NCBI RefSeq assembly: GCF_000224145.3
Contig: NC_020167.2
Span: forward strand, 1,974,113 to 2,038,112
Source of the DNA: Ciona intestinalis
Lineage: Eukaryota; Chordata; Ascidiacea; Phlebobranchia; Cionidae
Direction: 5' to 3'
Length of the DNA: 64,000 nt
Below are positions 1-12,323 of the stretch, piece after piece (within the stretch, counting starts at the first letter, position 1; every line of letters begins with the position of its first letter). The position numbers and the translations under genes were made by a program. The notes below the pieces were generated by a model. It did not search any database. It was given only the letters and a program-made list of their open reading frames with translations, and was not told the DNA's origin.

Positions 1-2138
1 TCAAGCTGACAGCGCTCATGGAAAGTTACGCATCAAACAACAACAAAGGCTCGCTCAACTGGTAAGCCGGGAGCTACTCTAATGTTGTCTTTGCCATATC
101 GCGGCACTTAACGCTCGGCCTTATCAACATACCGACCCAGCATAACGCAGCTTAATCTTCCAGGTCGGTCCCTCGGTTCATTCGCCGCATCAAAGTACCA
201 GACTACAAAGACAGGGCGGTGTTCGGCGTTCCGCTTCTTCATAACGTGCAACGCTTCGGCCAACCATTACCTCAGTGCATACAGCGCGCCCTTGCATACC
301 TCCGGCGAACAGCACTTGATCAAGTGGGCCTCTTCCGCAAGCCTGGAGTCCGGTCTCGCATCCAGAAGCTTCGTGCGAGTTGCGAGAACAACCCCGAATT
401 GAGCAGTTTTGACGACTGCACAGCTTTTGACGTTGCTGATATGGTTAAGCAATATTTCCGTGAGCTTCCTGACCCACTGATGACGATGAAACTTTCCGAC
501 ACATACGTTGGAATTTTCCTATGTAAGTATTTTACCATTAAATTACAAACCCACCGTTTCCTACAGTATCTATAACCTGTTTATTTCCAAAGATGTCCCT
601 GAAGAGCTCCGCCTCCAAACGCTTCAAGCAGCAACTATGCTTCTTCCTGACGAAACCCGTGAGACACTGAAAACGCTTCTATGCTTTCTCAGTGACGTCG
701 CATCTCGTTCAAGTGAAAATCACATGAACGAAACCAACCTTGCAACTTGCTTCGCCCCTTCCCTCTTTCACCAACAATACGGAAGCTTAAAGACTATGAC
801 ATCTGCATCGCCAAAGTAAGACTCTTTTCCATAAACATCTTAAAATTTCAATTTGTTCTTTATTAATTCTTAAATTCCATTCCTTCTTTTGCTAAACCCG
901 ACGTTTTTTTAGAATACGAAAACAACAGAAAGTCCCCGGTGCATCACTCGGTAGACCTGATATTAAGGAAATGAATGAGAACATGGCCGCCAACCAATGT
1001 TTAGCCTTTATGATCTGCCAAGTGAAAAACCTCTTCCGGGTAAGTTATTATAAAAAATTGCAAAATATAGTTAAAACTTTAAAGTACAAATAATGAAATA
1101 TTTACAAACAGTTTGTTCAAAGTTTAATGTTGAAAATATCATTAGATCCCAGAAGATGCGATGACGCAGTGTCGAATGTCAGTGATGCAGCAGGCGGAAG
1201 ACGTTCTCGCATCCGAGATCGGATACTCTGCCTCCGATTTAGTTGTCGAGGGCGATAACCACGCGGATTATCATTCATACGTTGACCGTACGGTGCTCCA
1301 AACTATGAGGGAAGAGCAAAGAATCTCACAAAATAAAGGAGGTTGGCAGAATGTGCCCAGCTCAGCAGGAAGCGATCTATCTTGCAAAAAGGTGAGTTCA
1401 TATGGATAATACGCCTATGTAACGCCGCTGTAACACCGGCAACTCGGTTACACCTTACGTTACAAAATAACTTTTGTACCTTTCCATCAAAATCAGAAAT
1501 TGATTTAGTTTTTATCTTTAGATGCATGATGGAAACCCGTTGCGACTGTGGCGATGTCAGGTTGAGGTATCTGGTGCGACGGAGGAGCAATTACTAGAGC
1601 GTATCCTCCACGAGAGGCATGTTTGGGACGACGACCTTATACAGTGGAAAGTCCTCAAGCGTCCGGATGAAAGAACTCAACTCTTCCAAACCGCAAGAGC
1701 AGAAATGAGTCCTCACCCAACGAGGGATTACTGCGTTTTAAGGTGATTTTTCTTTTATATCTTTTATTTAATTACTTATTACCATGTTTAAAGCAAATAT
1801 AGCGCATCATACCATGTAGGAAGGTAAAATTTATAATTTCATATTACGTTACTTTTAGATCATGGCGAAGAAATGTGAACTCCCGCGGTGCTTCGGTCAT
1901 CGTTGAAACATCAACCAGCAATCCATCGATGCTTGGTGATGTACGCGGTGTCATTCTTGCCTCTCGGTACGTCATCGAGCCCACAGACGATCCTCTCACA
2001 TGTCAGTTGACGCACGTCTGTCGGGTGGACACCAAAGGCCGTAACCCGGAGTGGTACAATAAAGCGTACGGCCACGTCGTGGTCCAACAGCTTCTACGAA
2101 TCCGTGATTCTGTTCGAGTTATGCCTCCTAAGACATGA
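1..2138 (+). CDS. DLC1: DLC1/STARD13-type RhoGAP-START protein, 3' part
   Basis: Partial gene, cut by the window start. Exons read as 1-61, 164-522, 593-815, 913-1039, 1146-1391, 1522-1742 and 1859-2138, all GT-AG with frame kept. The RhoGAP domain begins at the W-S-V-P and F-G-V-P-L motifs near 164-235 and carries the arginine-finger loop GLFRKPG. It continues through DVADMVKQYFRELPDPLM and MLLPDETRE. The last three exons encode a START domain (LWRCQVEV, ending RIRDSVRVMPPKT before the stop). RhoGAP followed by a C-terminal START is the DLC1/STARD13/STARD8 architecture; these proteins switch off RhoA-class GTPases at focal adhesions. The acceptor at 593, rather than the CAG near 566, restores the conserved Y-V-P junction. 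The N-terminal SAM region lies outside. Which vertebrate paralogue is closest cannot be decided; tunicates probably have one pro-orthologue. Confidence 0.9.
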
Positions 2139-2847
2139 GACGATCTTAGGCGAGCAGTCAGTCAACATTGGAGTCGGAGTTGGAGCCACGGAGTCGAGCG
2201 GTTCGCGTTGGTGTTATACTCGTTCCATACCGTCAACCAATACAAATGTTCATGATGTAAACGATTACACACTTCCCACTAAACCTCAAGACTTCATTGA
2301 ATAACACTGCCGTTTGCGGTCAGCATCTTTCCTACGCATCGCTTCCTAAGCCCCGAATACACCAGTCGTTACCGCTTTAGATGCACTGAGATTTTGCGTT
2401 GTTCTTTATTCTGTTTTACTTCTTTTTTTTATGACTTTTGAGTTTGTTCTTATTATTCCTGGTGTTGTACCTTCGCCAGTGCTGTTCTCACCTTTATCGC
2501 GTTATCACAGAGAATATAGTATTTAAATCGTAAACATCATCTTATTGCTTTGTCGAGGGTAAACAGCAGGTTTTAAACATAGCAGTTCATAGATTTATAT
2601 TTGAAATGTGATATCTCACAGAAAAGGATTGTAAAGTATCAGTATTGGACATTTAATGTTTAAGTATAGTTTAATATTAGGTTGGTTAGGACCTTTTGAC
2701 ATAAAGACGCTGTTTTAGTATAATGAAGAAAACAACTTTCTATAACAATAAGCAGACCGTCTCATGCGATCGTAACTTTTTAACCTGGCAAGCGTAATTC
2801 TCCAGAACATTTTGGCCACAATTTTATATCTTACGAAACGTGCGATG

Positions 2848-2945
2848 ACTTGGGATAGTGGTCAAAGTAGATGTCTCGAAGGTTCTAGGGTCGAAGCTCG
2901 ATGCTCATGCAAAACTTTACGCCGCCACAGGGTAAATGGCTATTG
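2848..2945 (+). repeat. tRNA-like SINE head fragment (weak)
   Basis: Has an A-box-like stretch (TGGGATAGTGGTCAAAG) followed by a B-box-like GGTCGAAGCTC. It does not fold into an obvious full tRNA, and a degenerate SINE head is more likely. Confidence 0.35.
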
Positions 2946-3959
2946 ACATGAATGTAGGCTTCTGCTATTTGAATGTAAAACTTTATCGCCACCTAACGGT
3001 TCTTTGAAGTCTCATTGTGATTCTCGACAAAATTTGCCCACAGCACGAATTTGTTTCTTGGTTGTAGCTTGTTTGTCAGCTCTTGTTTCTTACTTATCGG
3101 TCACGTGTTTACGCCTTACTACAGAAGCGTGTGTCTTATGCGTACCTTAGGCAAATTGTATCTGAAGTAATCTAGCTATAGGCGAGGGTAATGCAGTATT
3201 TATTTACCTCGGTCATTTGGCCTTCTTACTAGTGCAGAGAATATCCTCTACAGTTTTAGACAAAAATATTTTAAAATATATAATAATGTTTCAGTGTTCA
3301 ATAAAGCAGTGTTAAGTTACAAAAATCACTGTAAATGTTAGATTGAATGGACGATTAATATTTCTATTTAGTTAATTAAACAGCTTTCGATGGAGGTGAT
3401 GATCACTCTAAAGAAGTAAAGAAGTTTTCCGTGGTAAGTCAACATGTTTTCCGTTTTATTGTTTTATTTAGCGTTTGTTTTTGCATTATACTGTATTGCT
3501 CCGTTCCTTTGTGTTTCTGGTAAGTAGAGCGTGTTTTTTAACTAAAGATGATTTTTTAAATTGATGATTAAAACAAAAAAAAACGATAAGAACAAAAAAT
3601 GTTATAATATAATCTTCAATAACTAACTCAATAATATACAAATCACGTAGCATAATTCACGTAGCATAAAGAACCAAACGTGACTGTAGAGTTTTACACT
3701 ATGGTTAATCGATAGGCCAAAGAAAAAAAACGCACAAGTGGGTTCAGTAAGCCGTGACGAAAGTAAATTATAGAAATAAAGCTAAATAAAAATTAAAAAT
3801 GACGTAATTGCATTTTTTCGTTGTAAACTCACGAATGAATAAACGAATGTAACTTGATTTATCCTCAAGTGGCCAGAAATCCACAGTCGTTATAATTACA
3901 CGGATGTTCATCGATCAGCTTACGAGTTACCATGTATTTTACTTTCTGGGTGATTGCTT

Positions 3960-4136
3960 ATTTTTATATATGGCTGATAATTTGTACAACCCATCAGTGA
4001 CCACTGGGTTGGAGCAATTACCGTTAAATTTCTTGCCAAGGACACATACGCCCACATTGGTAGCAGCGGCGAACCTCGAATCCATTACCTCGGCGTTGGG
4101 GACAGGCAAGCTAACCACCTTGCCACGGCGCCGGGC
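3960..4136 (-). repeat. tRNA-derived SINE
   Basis: Read on the minus strand it starts with a tRNA-like head (GGCAAGGTGGTTAGCTTGCC, then B-box-like GGATTCGAGG). A body with GTGTCCTTGGCAAG, CAACCCAGTGGTCACTGATG and TTATCAGCCATA follows. The element at 22345-22605 has the same order in the opposite orientation. Confidence 0.65.
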
Positions 4137-4454
4137 GTTAATAATCGTGATCATAATTAGTGACACACCACTAACATATTTGCTTTAATTATTTGCTAAT
4201 GCATATATTAGCTACTACTGTTTTGGAAGAATTAGGAACCGAGACGTTTTGGTTTACAGCCCACGAATGAAACCACGCCACTTAGTGGTGAAACTATGTA
4301 GAGAAATATGTTTAGGGATGTACGAATATTAAGTGTACGTATAATGTATGCTTATCTATTTATCTATAAGGTATCCCAATCAATTTCGGGGTATTAGTTT
4401 TTTCGTAGGAAAGTAGTAATCAAATTTACCGGCCGTATTAGATCTTGTAAACGT

Positions 4455-4510
4455 CGTGGCAAAAATATTCAAAAACAGACTTCGTGGCAAAAATATTCAA
4501 AAACAGATTT
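4455..4510. repeat. 28-bp direct tandem duplication
   Basis: The unit beginning CGTGGCAAAAATATTC occurs twice back to back with one mismatch. Likely a slippage or local duplication product. Confidence 0.8.
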
Positions 4511-4709
4511 TTCACATGCTTTGATTTTGAACATTATGTCAGTGTATGAAACGTCACCCAGGGTCCTAATTGTCTATATTAGGAATTACGAAATGTGTGT
4601 GTACTGTTTACCAAAACCGACTTGTAGTATAAACAAATGTCAAATTAGAGAATATTTTGGCGCACGCGCACTAAATCTTGTATTTTGAATTTTTGCCAAG
4701 AACAACTGA

Positions 4710-4770
4710 CAGTAGATGGGGTAAAATAGGACACCTTTTCATTCTCATTTTCCGTCCCATTTGTCGAGAT
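4710..4770 (-). repeat. Fragment of the window-wide MITE family
   Basis: Carries the family end motif GGGGTAAAATAGGACACC and the adjoining TTTTCATTCTCATTTTCCG / GTCCCATTT. The rest of the element is not recognisable. Confidence 0.5.
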
Positions 4771-5832
4771 CATCGATCCTACATTACCAAACCCGATGTT
4801 CTTATGAAATCAACTAATCTCAGTTGTGGAAAAATACTTTTAAAACAGTTAGTTTGTATAGAACCACTAACAGTTGTGCACCTACCAATACACCAGAGAT
4901 ATTTTTCTACAAATCAATCGATACTGGAAGCAAAACTTTAGATTATTACTTTCTAAAAAGTTATAAGCGAAAAAGATAAAAACAAATGCGGAAATTTTTG
5001 TTATTGGCACACATTGCTTTTTTTGGCCGTTTGCTGCCAAACAATTAATAATATAAACTCTGCAACGTATGTCGAAACGTTTTATGAGTTATTATCGTAT
5101 TAATCACATTGATACACCAGAACCTGTGTTATGACACACCTTTGTGTGTGGTATAAAGTTTCAGGAGCCCGGATTTACATAAAACAGATGTTGGATACAA
5201 TGCGCTAATTTTTTTGTGGTTGGCTGTTGTCTCGTACTTTCCTCGGCGGTAGGAATGGGTGTACAGCAGGAGCATGTGTTCTTTGTTTTCGAGTAAAGAA
5301 ACATTGTAAACAAGTGGAGCAGGCTACTTTGATGAGCTTGTAAGGTGCTTATAAAGGCGAGAGCAATCCTAGTAATGAACATAAACATTGGCGCGCTGCT
5401 GCTATTGTTGGACGGTTCCATGCCAGACGAGCCGCAGTGACATCATTAAAAATAACCGCGGCCAACCCCATGGCGACGTACGGGTAATTAGAGAAGGCGA
5501 CATGAGCGCGCGACAGAGTCCTCAACGGCCGTTGACAAGCAAAAGTCTGTTGATTGTCGCTAATGCTCCTCGTAAGTATCGGGTCGCACTGGCTGGCCGT
5601 GTCTGCTTTTGTTACCAGCACGATGAGGCGGACGCCTGGCGACCTAAAGTTGTTGCCGTTCTGTCTGCTACTTGGGTCTCCGGTGAAAAAAGATCCAGCT
5701 TAAAAGGTGAACACAGAACGCCCATAGATTAGTATGAGAAACTTTCAGTTACAACAAGTGCAGCAAGTTCGTAAAGTACAGTTTTGAAATAGTAATATTC
5801 TACAGATAAGCCGACGGATTATATTCATCAGT

Positions 5833-7279
5833 ATGATTATGAAGTTATTCGCATTCTTTCCATGCTTTTTCCTGTATCTAGTAGCCGGTGAGTTTTTTAA
5901 ACCTACATTTTTTCGAGCTAACGGTTTGCGTGCATTGACAATAATATAAATATCATTTATTTTTCAGCTAAACAGACACCCCGGTCAAATTGTTGCAGAA
6001 GATTACCACATACATATAACATTGGATACGGTGAGTTATTCATCATTGTAGTGTGTGATGAATCACTATATATTATTTAACATAGGCTGATGTTTTCCTT
6101 ATGTTTTTTAATATTTGAAATATTTTTTAGATATAACTGGGCGACCGTTGCAATTGGATGTTGGGCGCTGTAGCGCCTCCTGTGAAAATTCCGACGTCCT
6201 CCGGAGCAGCAGTTACATCAGTGTTCTTGCAAGAATCCGAGAGCGAAAGGTAGATATTTTGTGATAGTACAAAAACCTTATTAGTTTTGTTGAACAAAAA
6301 AATGTATAAAAAAACAAAAAAACGAGCAGGAATTAAAACTTCTATTGACGTTTGTAGGATAACTCTGCTGAATCGCTGACTTGCCGGACACATACCCACC
6401 ACAGGGGAGAATGTCAGCCATCGGTCGTACATGTTGAGGCGGTCGCCTTTGATCGCGGCCCCAAGTATTATGACGTCATTGACGAATGTTCTTGCCGAAA
6501 AACTCCGAAAAGATGCGAAAGAATTCCGAAGATGAAAAGATTCTTCGCTGGCACTGGGTTCGAAGCCACGGTGGATGTTGGACAATGTGCCGGGGGTTGC
6601 CGAAAAGAGAAAAGTGAGTTGCAAATTATATAATACAAACTATAAACCGTTAATAACAGCTTAGAAATTATCTTTACAGAGATAACATGATTTTCCAGTC
6701 ATTGAATTTTAAATTGTTAGTATTTGATTTTATTAAGCTGTAACGTTATACTTTCAGGTGGAAAAGGTTGTAGACCAACACGCACCGCTTCCAGACCAAT
6801 TCTTGGTCCAAATGGGATGATAACAGTCCATACGATTGCTGAATGCAACTGCCAACCCACTTGTTACAGGCAACATTTTAACGTGGCTGTAACTGAAAGA
6901 GCTGAAAATAAAAGCACCGGCGAATACACTTTTAGAACAAAGGTAAGTTTTAATTTTCCGCGTTATAAGTGATTGTAAAGTTACTTTACGTAGATAAGTA
7001 ATGCGACACGGAGGTGATACCAACGTATATATGTAGTTAAACGTATTTTTCCTTTAGGTAATCGACGTTGGAAGGTGTGTTGGTACCTGTGGCCCCATTG
7101 AACGATGCGTTGTTAGATCTAATAAAAGGAATCAGCACACTGGCGACACCAAGTGCCTCATGTCTTTGGAGACGGCTGACGTCACGTGTGCACCCACCCG
7201 TGTTAATGACATCACATATGTGGGGCGAAGTGGAGAAGTGGAACACGTTGCTCAAATCAGACGCTGCGGTTGCACATGA
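5833..7279 (+). CDS. pinhead: Pinhead, secreted cystine-rich regulator of Admp
   Basis: Six exons (5833-5887, 5968-6030, 6131-6249, 6358-6613, 6758-6942, 7058-7279) give 299 residues. The start sits in front of a signal peptide (MIMKLFAFFPCFFLYLVA). Three homologous cystine-rich units follow, each opening D-V-G-x-C-x-x-x-C (LDVGRCSASC, VDVGQCAGGC, IDVGRCVGTC) and closing with a C-x-C (CSC, CNC, CGC), a cystine-knot-like layout. Identification rests on this fold-like pattern plus position directly upstream of Admp in the same orientation; pinhead and Admp are reported neighbours in Ciona. Known role: Pinhead is expressed in the ventral embryo, binds and antagonises Admp, and its transcription represses Admp in cis. 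The sequence itself shows secretion and the repeats; function comes from the literature as remembered. A candidate AATAAA lies at 7959. Confidence 0.85.
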
Positions 7280-8920
7280 GAAGTTTTGCACTGACGTCAT
7301 CAATACGTCATTAATCGTAGAAAGGAAGTGAGGCCAGGGATGAAACGGTTGGGTCGAACTTGTGGTTCCATTTTGCAGCGTTTTGTGCCTTGTCACTTTT
7401 TTGTAGCCGTGTACCACCAGTCATGTTTATAAAACACAGTATAGTTACTGTGATTTTGTAAAATAACTGCACCATTAAGCATAATCGAGCAACTTCACAT
7501 TTTGTTTCAATACATACTTAGCTACAAATCACCGTGTGCTATTTTCCTTCGCTCTCCAAGCAATCGATCTGTTTTCTTAAAAGCTGATCAGCGCGCCGAC
7601 ACCGAGACAATGCAAATGGGCATTTTAGAAACTGCCTGGCACTCCGAGCTCAAGTGTTTTGATTCCAGGATTGCGTTCAGTTTCTTATTATTCTATTTTG
7701 TATTCAAGACCCATTTACACCGGCGCCTATTTTTCGAGTGCAGCACCAGGTGTGGGATGTCAACGTAACAATTAGATTGTTACGTTGTGTTGACGTCGAC
7801 TACCGGTCCACGGCAACCCGAATGTTCCCTCCGGGTGGCAAAATTTTACACCTGCTTACGCCTTGTTTATATCTAAGCATTATGTAAAGAATCTTATAGT
7901 TTATTGTTTATTTTATTTTTTTAAATATACAAATAGTTAAATTTAAACAACCTACGGGAATAAAAACAATTCGGAAAAAAAAGAATATATCTGCCTGCTG
8001 CGCAGTCTATTTCAAAATCATTTCACTTAGAAACGAAACCGAAAATGATGCAATGCATTTTATTACATCTGAAAGGAAACGACAGAAACATTTTTGCTTT
8101 CACTAAAACGATTTAACCAATTTTAATATTAAAAATGTAAAAATAAGAAATACTTAAACTTCATTAATGAAAAAATGCAACAATTGAATTGGGCTTTGTA
8201 TAATTAGTATTGTCACGCATGATGCTCGCGTGGATTGCGTGCATTTTGATGCGGTTGCATCTTAGACCAAGACGAATTAATTAGGAAAGAGACACAAATT
8301 ACCTTTCGGTACAGAATGATACGTGCAAATTACCTTTCTCGACGTGGTTATCGGAGTTAATTGGCTTGCGCTTGTAATCCGTCGAAAAAGGCCGCAAGCT
8401 GTTATTGTTTGCTGCTTGAGGTGTGAATCGGCCGTGTAATTTGTGCACCCGGTTCGATCTTCGGCCAGCTGCCAACCAGGTTGGATTACTCATCAAACAT
8501 GATCAAGGAAAGATTCTCTCCCTTCTTTCTTCGAGAAAAGTGCACTTACCGATTCAACTTTTCGATCGCATTTTCGCCAGAGCTTTCTGAGTGCAGGTGT
8601 ATGGTCGACTGGTTTGGTTTTTGAGGACCCCTAGAGTGCTTACCACCGCAACACTGATAACGTGTTATCTACGGTTTACGGACAACTGCTGCGCTGCTCG
8701 TTCTCTCGGTCGACGCTCGTCGTATGTTTGCGAATTTTCGTACATCCGGAGATCAAATATCAGCGGGTGATTGAATGATCGGTCCGATTTAAGTGACAGG
8801 ACTTCACCGACAGCACAGTAGATAAGCGGAGCAGAAGAATTTGGACACTCACATTGAGTTTGACATCTCAGGAAACAGATATATAGAAAGCAAACTACAC
8901 GATACCAAAAACAATAGAAG
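7280..8920. promoter_or_regulatory. pinhead-Admp intergenic region
   Basis: These 1641 nt hold the pinhead 3' UTR, the Admp promoter and the Admp 5' UTR. No coding exon is evident; the longer open frames here are on the wrong strand or lack splice context. The part from about 8480 to 8800 is less AT-rich and probably belongs to the Admp promoter or leader. Cis-repression of Admp by pinhead transcription, reported in Ciona, would have to act across this stretch. A perfect palindrome lies at 7761-7787. Confidence 0.6.
7761..7787. repeat. Perfect 12-bp-arm palindrome with 3-bp spacer
   Basis: Arms CAACGTAACAAT and ATTGTTACGTTG are exact reverse complements around TAG. It lies 482 nt downstream of the pinhead stop and 1.1 kb upstream of the Admp start. 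It could form a short RNA hairpin or bind a dimeric factor. No known motif is assigned. Confidence 0.8.
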
Positions 8921-11377
8921 ATGTATCTTAGGCAGATAACTTATACGTTAATGATGGTGGTTTGCATGATTGCCGCAAAGCCTCGCTACAGAAAGCAGAA
9001 ACGCACAACTGAAGTGGTCAGCAGAAGATTCTCAAATCCATTCTTCCACCAAAGCTCAGATATAAAATCCGCCGATGGAAGCATGGCAACTAAGCTGAAA
9101 AACGCAATGAAGAACTTGCCAGAAAATGTTAAAGATGACGCGATACATGAGTTTCTCAACATGTTCGGTTTACAGGTTTGTGGTTTATTTATTTGTAACT
9201 CATCCAACATTAAACGCAATATAAGAAGTATCTATCATTCTAAATATGACATTTCCAGGCTCCGGATAATGCCAACTCTATCCAACAAATCAAGAAACCG
9301 CCCAAGTACATGGTGGATCTTTATAATGCTATTGCAGATCAAGATGGTGTGACGCGGGCCCCGGATCTGTTGGATGCAGACACCGTCAGAAGCATTCCCA
9401 ACATAGGTATTATATCTTACAATTTGTATCCATCATGTGATCCATGGACAATACGTGTCTTAATTGTGGCCCGAATAGACAGATTCAGTAATAACTTGAC
9501 ACTTATATTTCTTTTATCAGACTCGAGGTGCCCAGGTCGATGTCGTTTTGATTTGCAAGCAGTGGGTGAACACGAGGTGGTTTTGGATGCGGAACTTCAT
9601 CTTTACTTTGAAAAACCTCCAACGCGTTCAGTTTCTTCCAGCAGGACCAGCAACTACATGATTAAAATTTATCAGGTTAGTTCCTGTTTTATATATTAAA
9701 AGCCATACTTTAAGAGATGTCGCCTCCAAATACAAATGAACCACAAAGTCACATTCATGGTAACTCCATAGCGGGCACGAGGTGCATGGAACAGAATACC
9801 GGTGTAATGTCGTTGCCTAGTCACGCAAGCATTAATAAGCTTCATTTATTCAATCAATTAATCAGTCATCCAAGTTAAAGAATGGGAAAGAAAACTTTTG
9901 AACAAAATATGTTGCTATAGATATTGTCGGACGGAGACGGAGAAATACAGAAAACACTCGTTGCAGGAAGGCGCCTTCCAGCCCGATTATTAGGGTGGCA
10001 GATATTTCCTCTTCTTACCTCCGTAAGTTGGCTAAATATTTTTTAACTTTTATTGATCTAGCTTATTTATCGGTCACATTCTCCAACACTGACGATTGAA
10101 AGTTTTGAACTGTTAGTTGCGCGGGATGACATATTTATAATAATTATATAATCTGTGTTTGCTATATTTTACTTGGTTTAATTTTTAGGTTGAAACTTGG
10201 AATAGCCGGAAAGATGACAATTTAGGCATTCTTGTTGAATGCACAACTGATAATGGCGAGGTGGTCGTTCAGCGAAGAGGGTTGAAAGGAAAATCCCCAA
10301 TTCTAATACTCTTCACAAACGACAGCAGAAACAACATCCACAAAGCTAAGAAAGCAAGTACGTACATTGCGACGCACCGGGATTTATATACCGAGTGAAA
10401 CATTTTATGTTGATAAATTAAAAATTGTTCTTCAACAACCAAGTTGCTACATTATGCCACAGTTAATATGCTCCAGCACTGTTAAAATCACATCGTTTGC
10501 TAATTCTGCCGTTATTAAGTGTTTCTGATTTATTGAATAATAATCTTTACTTTCTACTTTTGCAGAAGCAATGCAAGTTCTACACAATGCAAAAATGGCA
10601 ACGATAAGCAATCAAAAACACCACATATCAGCAACAATTGCCGACATTCAAACTTCAAGACCTCGAAGGTCGCTAAGAAATGAGAATAGAAGACAGAAAA
10701 AGAATTCACGAAAAAGCAAAAACCGTCAAAATTCGAAACATAAGCACCAGGAAGAAACAAATGTGAAAAGTACCGAAGATTCTAGCTTTGTCGAATATGT
10801 ACATCACCAAACAAAAAACACAACCACATTGTCCAAAAAGAATAACGGCAATCACGACACAGAAACCATATATACAGATGATCAATTTCAAGGGCAAGAA
10901 TATGATTCCAATATATGGGAGACATATGATCTTGATTATGCATCTGATGGCAGCACCAAACCAGCGGCAGAAACTTCGCATTCTCGCCATCCAGTTAGTA
11001 CGTCATCTGCACATTTCCCTTCGTTTTCAAGTCTTTCCACTGAAGCATCGGCAAGTCGACATTGCCGTCGTTACCCTTTATATGTCGACTTTGAAGAAAT
11101 GGGTTGGTCAGGTTGGATTATTCACCCTCAAGGTTACAACGCATACCACTGCCGAGGAAAGTGTTCCTTTCCAATAAGTCAGAATTTGAAACCAAGCAAC
11201 CACGCGACGGTACAAAGCATCATGCATACTCTCGGTCTTGGGGGACAGCCTGTGGACATGCCTTGCTGCACACCCGACAAACTGTACGATATAAATCTGT
11301 TATACTTTGACCACAATGATTATGTTGTCCTGAGACGATACAAGGACATGGTTGCTGCATCGTGTGCCTGCAGATGA
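8921..11377 (+). CDS. Admp: Admp, anti-dorsalizing morphogenetic protein (BMP-class ligand)
   Basis: Six exons (8921-9175, 9259-9406, 9521-9675, 9921-10022, 10189-10357, 10566-11377) give 546 residues. A signal peptide starts MYLRQITYTLMMVVCMIAA. A TGF-beta propeptide follows, then a low-complexity basic/polar linker rich in K, N, S and H with candidate furin sites such as RPRR. The C-terminal ligand domain has the seven-cysteine pattern: HCRRYPLYVDFEEMGWSGW, YHCRGKCSFP, NHATVQSIMHTL, PCCTPDKL, and the end SCACR. The domain matches ADMP more closely than BMP2/4 (CRRxPLYVDFEE, GYNAYHC, Y-x-D-M-V-A-x-S-C). It signals in ventral patterning and ventral-midline/epidermal neuron specification through BMP receptors. 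The unusually long linker between propeptide and ligand is the odd feature. A candidate AATAAA lies at 11664. Confidence 0.93.
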
Positions 11378-12323
11378 ATTCAATCTTGGTATTCATCTCA
11401 TACAACCGGTATGGTGTCCAGCAGCGAAAGCCGGCCGTGGTTCTACACGACAGTGGAGGAGTCAACAGAACACAAAGCTCCCTAAAATTTATTGCAATGT
11501 TTAGCGCACTTGCACTGTTTAAGATAAAATTGTCTTGTTTTGCGTTTACTTCGTTACTAGATTAACATGCCTGAGAATCGGTGCGATTTTCGTTCCGTGA
11601 TTTCGTCCTTATACGTCATGTCGAGTGGAATACATGTATCGCGCATACCTTTGAACAAACCGCAATAAAAACAAGATTGCAAAGCTGTAGTCTAATTAGA
11701 GTCCGCCTGGCTGAAATGGCATTGCTTGCAACAGGATAAACCCACTGCCGCTTTCAGTCAAAACTTAAAAAAATCAAATTTTGACAAAACAGACAAAACA
11801 AAATGTACGACAAAAAAGTTGTAAGAACATATACGTCCCCATTAAACAACAACAAGTGATGGAAACATCCATCGTTTTTTTGTCGTTAGGTGGTGCTAAC
11901 AAGTAGCGTTCCTTGTTGCCAAGTTGCTAACACAGTTTTATTTTGACGTAAAAATCGCGATTTCTTTGACGTTTCGCAGTTTCAACATGAACTTATAAAT
12001 ACCCGAGCCAATATTTATTATTTACGCAGGCGTTTATTTATTTTAGCCCATTCAAATAGCTGTGTACCCAATAAGAGGTTTGGAAGTAGTATGCAATTTA
12101 AAAGTAAACATAGGCAAGCGCAAAACAGTTATTTGTTTGCAATATCCAGTCCTTTTATGAAATTATTTGTTGTAATATTTTTTTCTGATCCGTTTACAAG
12201 TTTGTCCAGGTGAAATGTTGAAATTGATAAACTCAGTTTTTAAATACATGAGATATACATTATAACACATGGAGACTTTCAGAAGTGAAACTAAAAGAAA
12301 TTTCCTATTATAATAATTTGTCA
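11378..12323. other. Admp 3' UTR and CDKL5 upstream region
   Basis: No gene seen. The first 300 nt are Admp 3' UTR ending near the AATAAA at 11664. The remainder is AT-rich and must contain the CDKL5 promoter and leader, without a motif I can name. Confidence 0.55.

Larger units (their letters stand above)
2139..5832. other. Intergenic stretch between the RhoGAP gene and pinhead
   Basis: No convincing gene. It contains the RhoGAP 3' UTR (a candidate AATAAA lies at 3300), tRNA-like repeat fragments near 2848 and 3960-4136, a 28-bp tandem duplication at 4455-4510 and a MITE fragment at 4710-4770. The final kilobase is less AT-rich and must hold the pinhead promoter and 5' UTR. I recognise no specific control site in it. 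Confidence 0.6.

Noticed and set aside
566..592. Acceptor CAG near 566 for the third RhoGAP exon
   Set aside because: It puts the downstream RhoGAP sequence out of frame with the preceding exon. The AAAG acceptor at 592 restores the frame and the conserved Y-V-P junction.
5388..5732. 114-codon plus-strand open frame upstream of pinhead
   Set aside because: No signal peptide, domain or family resemblance; basic, low-similarity sequence in a less AT-rich leader/promoter area.
6127..6624. 165-codon open frame on the minus strand
   Set aside because: It lies antisense across pinhead exons 3-4, has no recognisable domain and no splice context. The plus-strand cystine-rich frames are clearly the coding ones.
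7037..7417. 126-codon minus-strand open frame
   Set aside because: Antisense shadow of the last pinhead exon.
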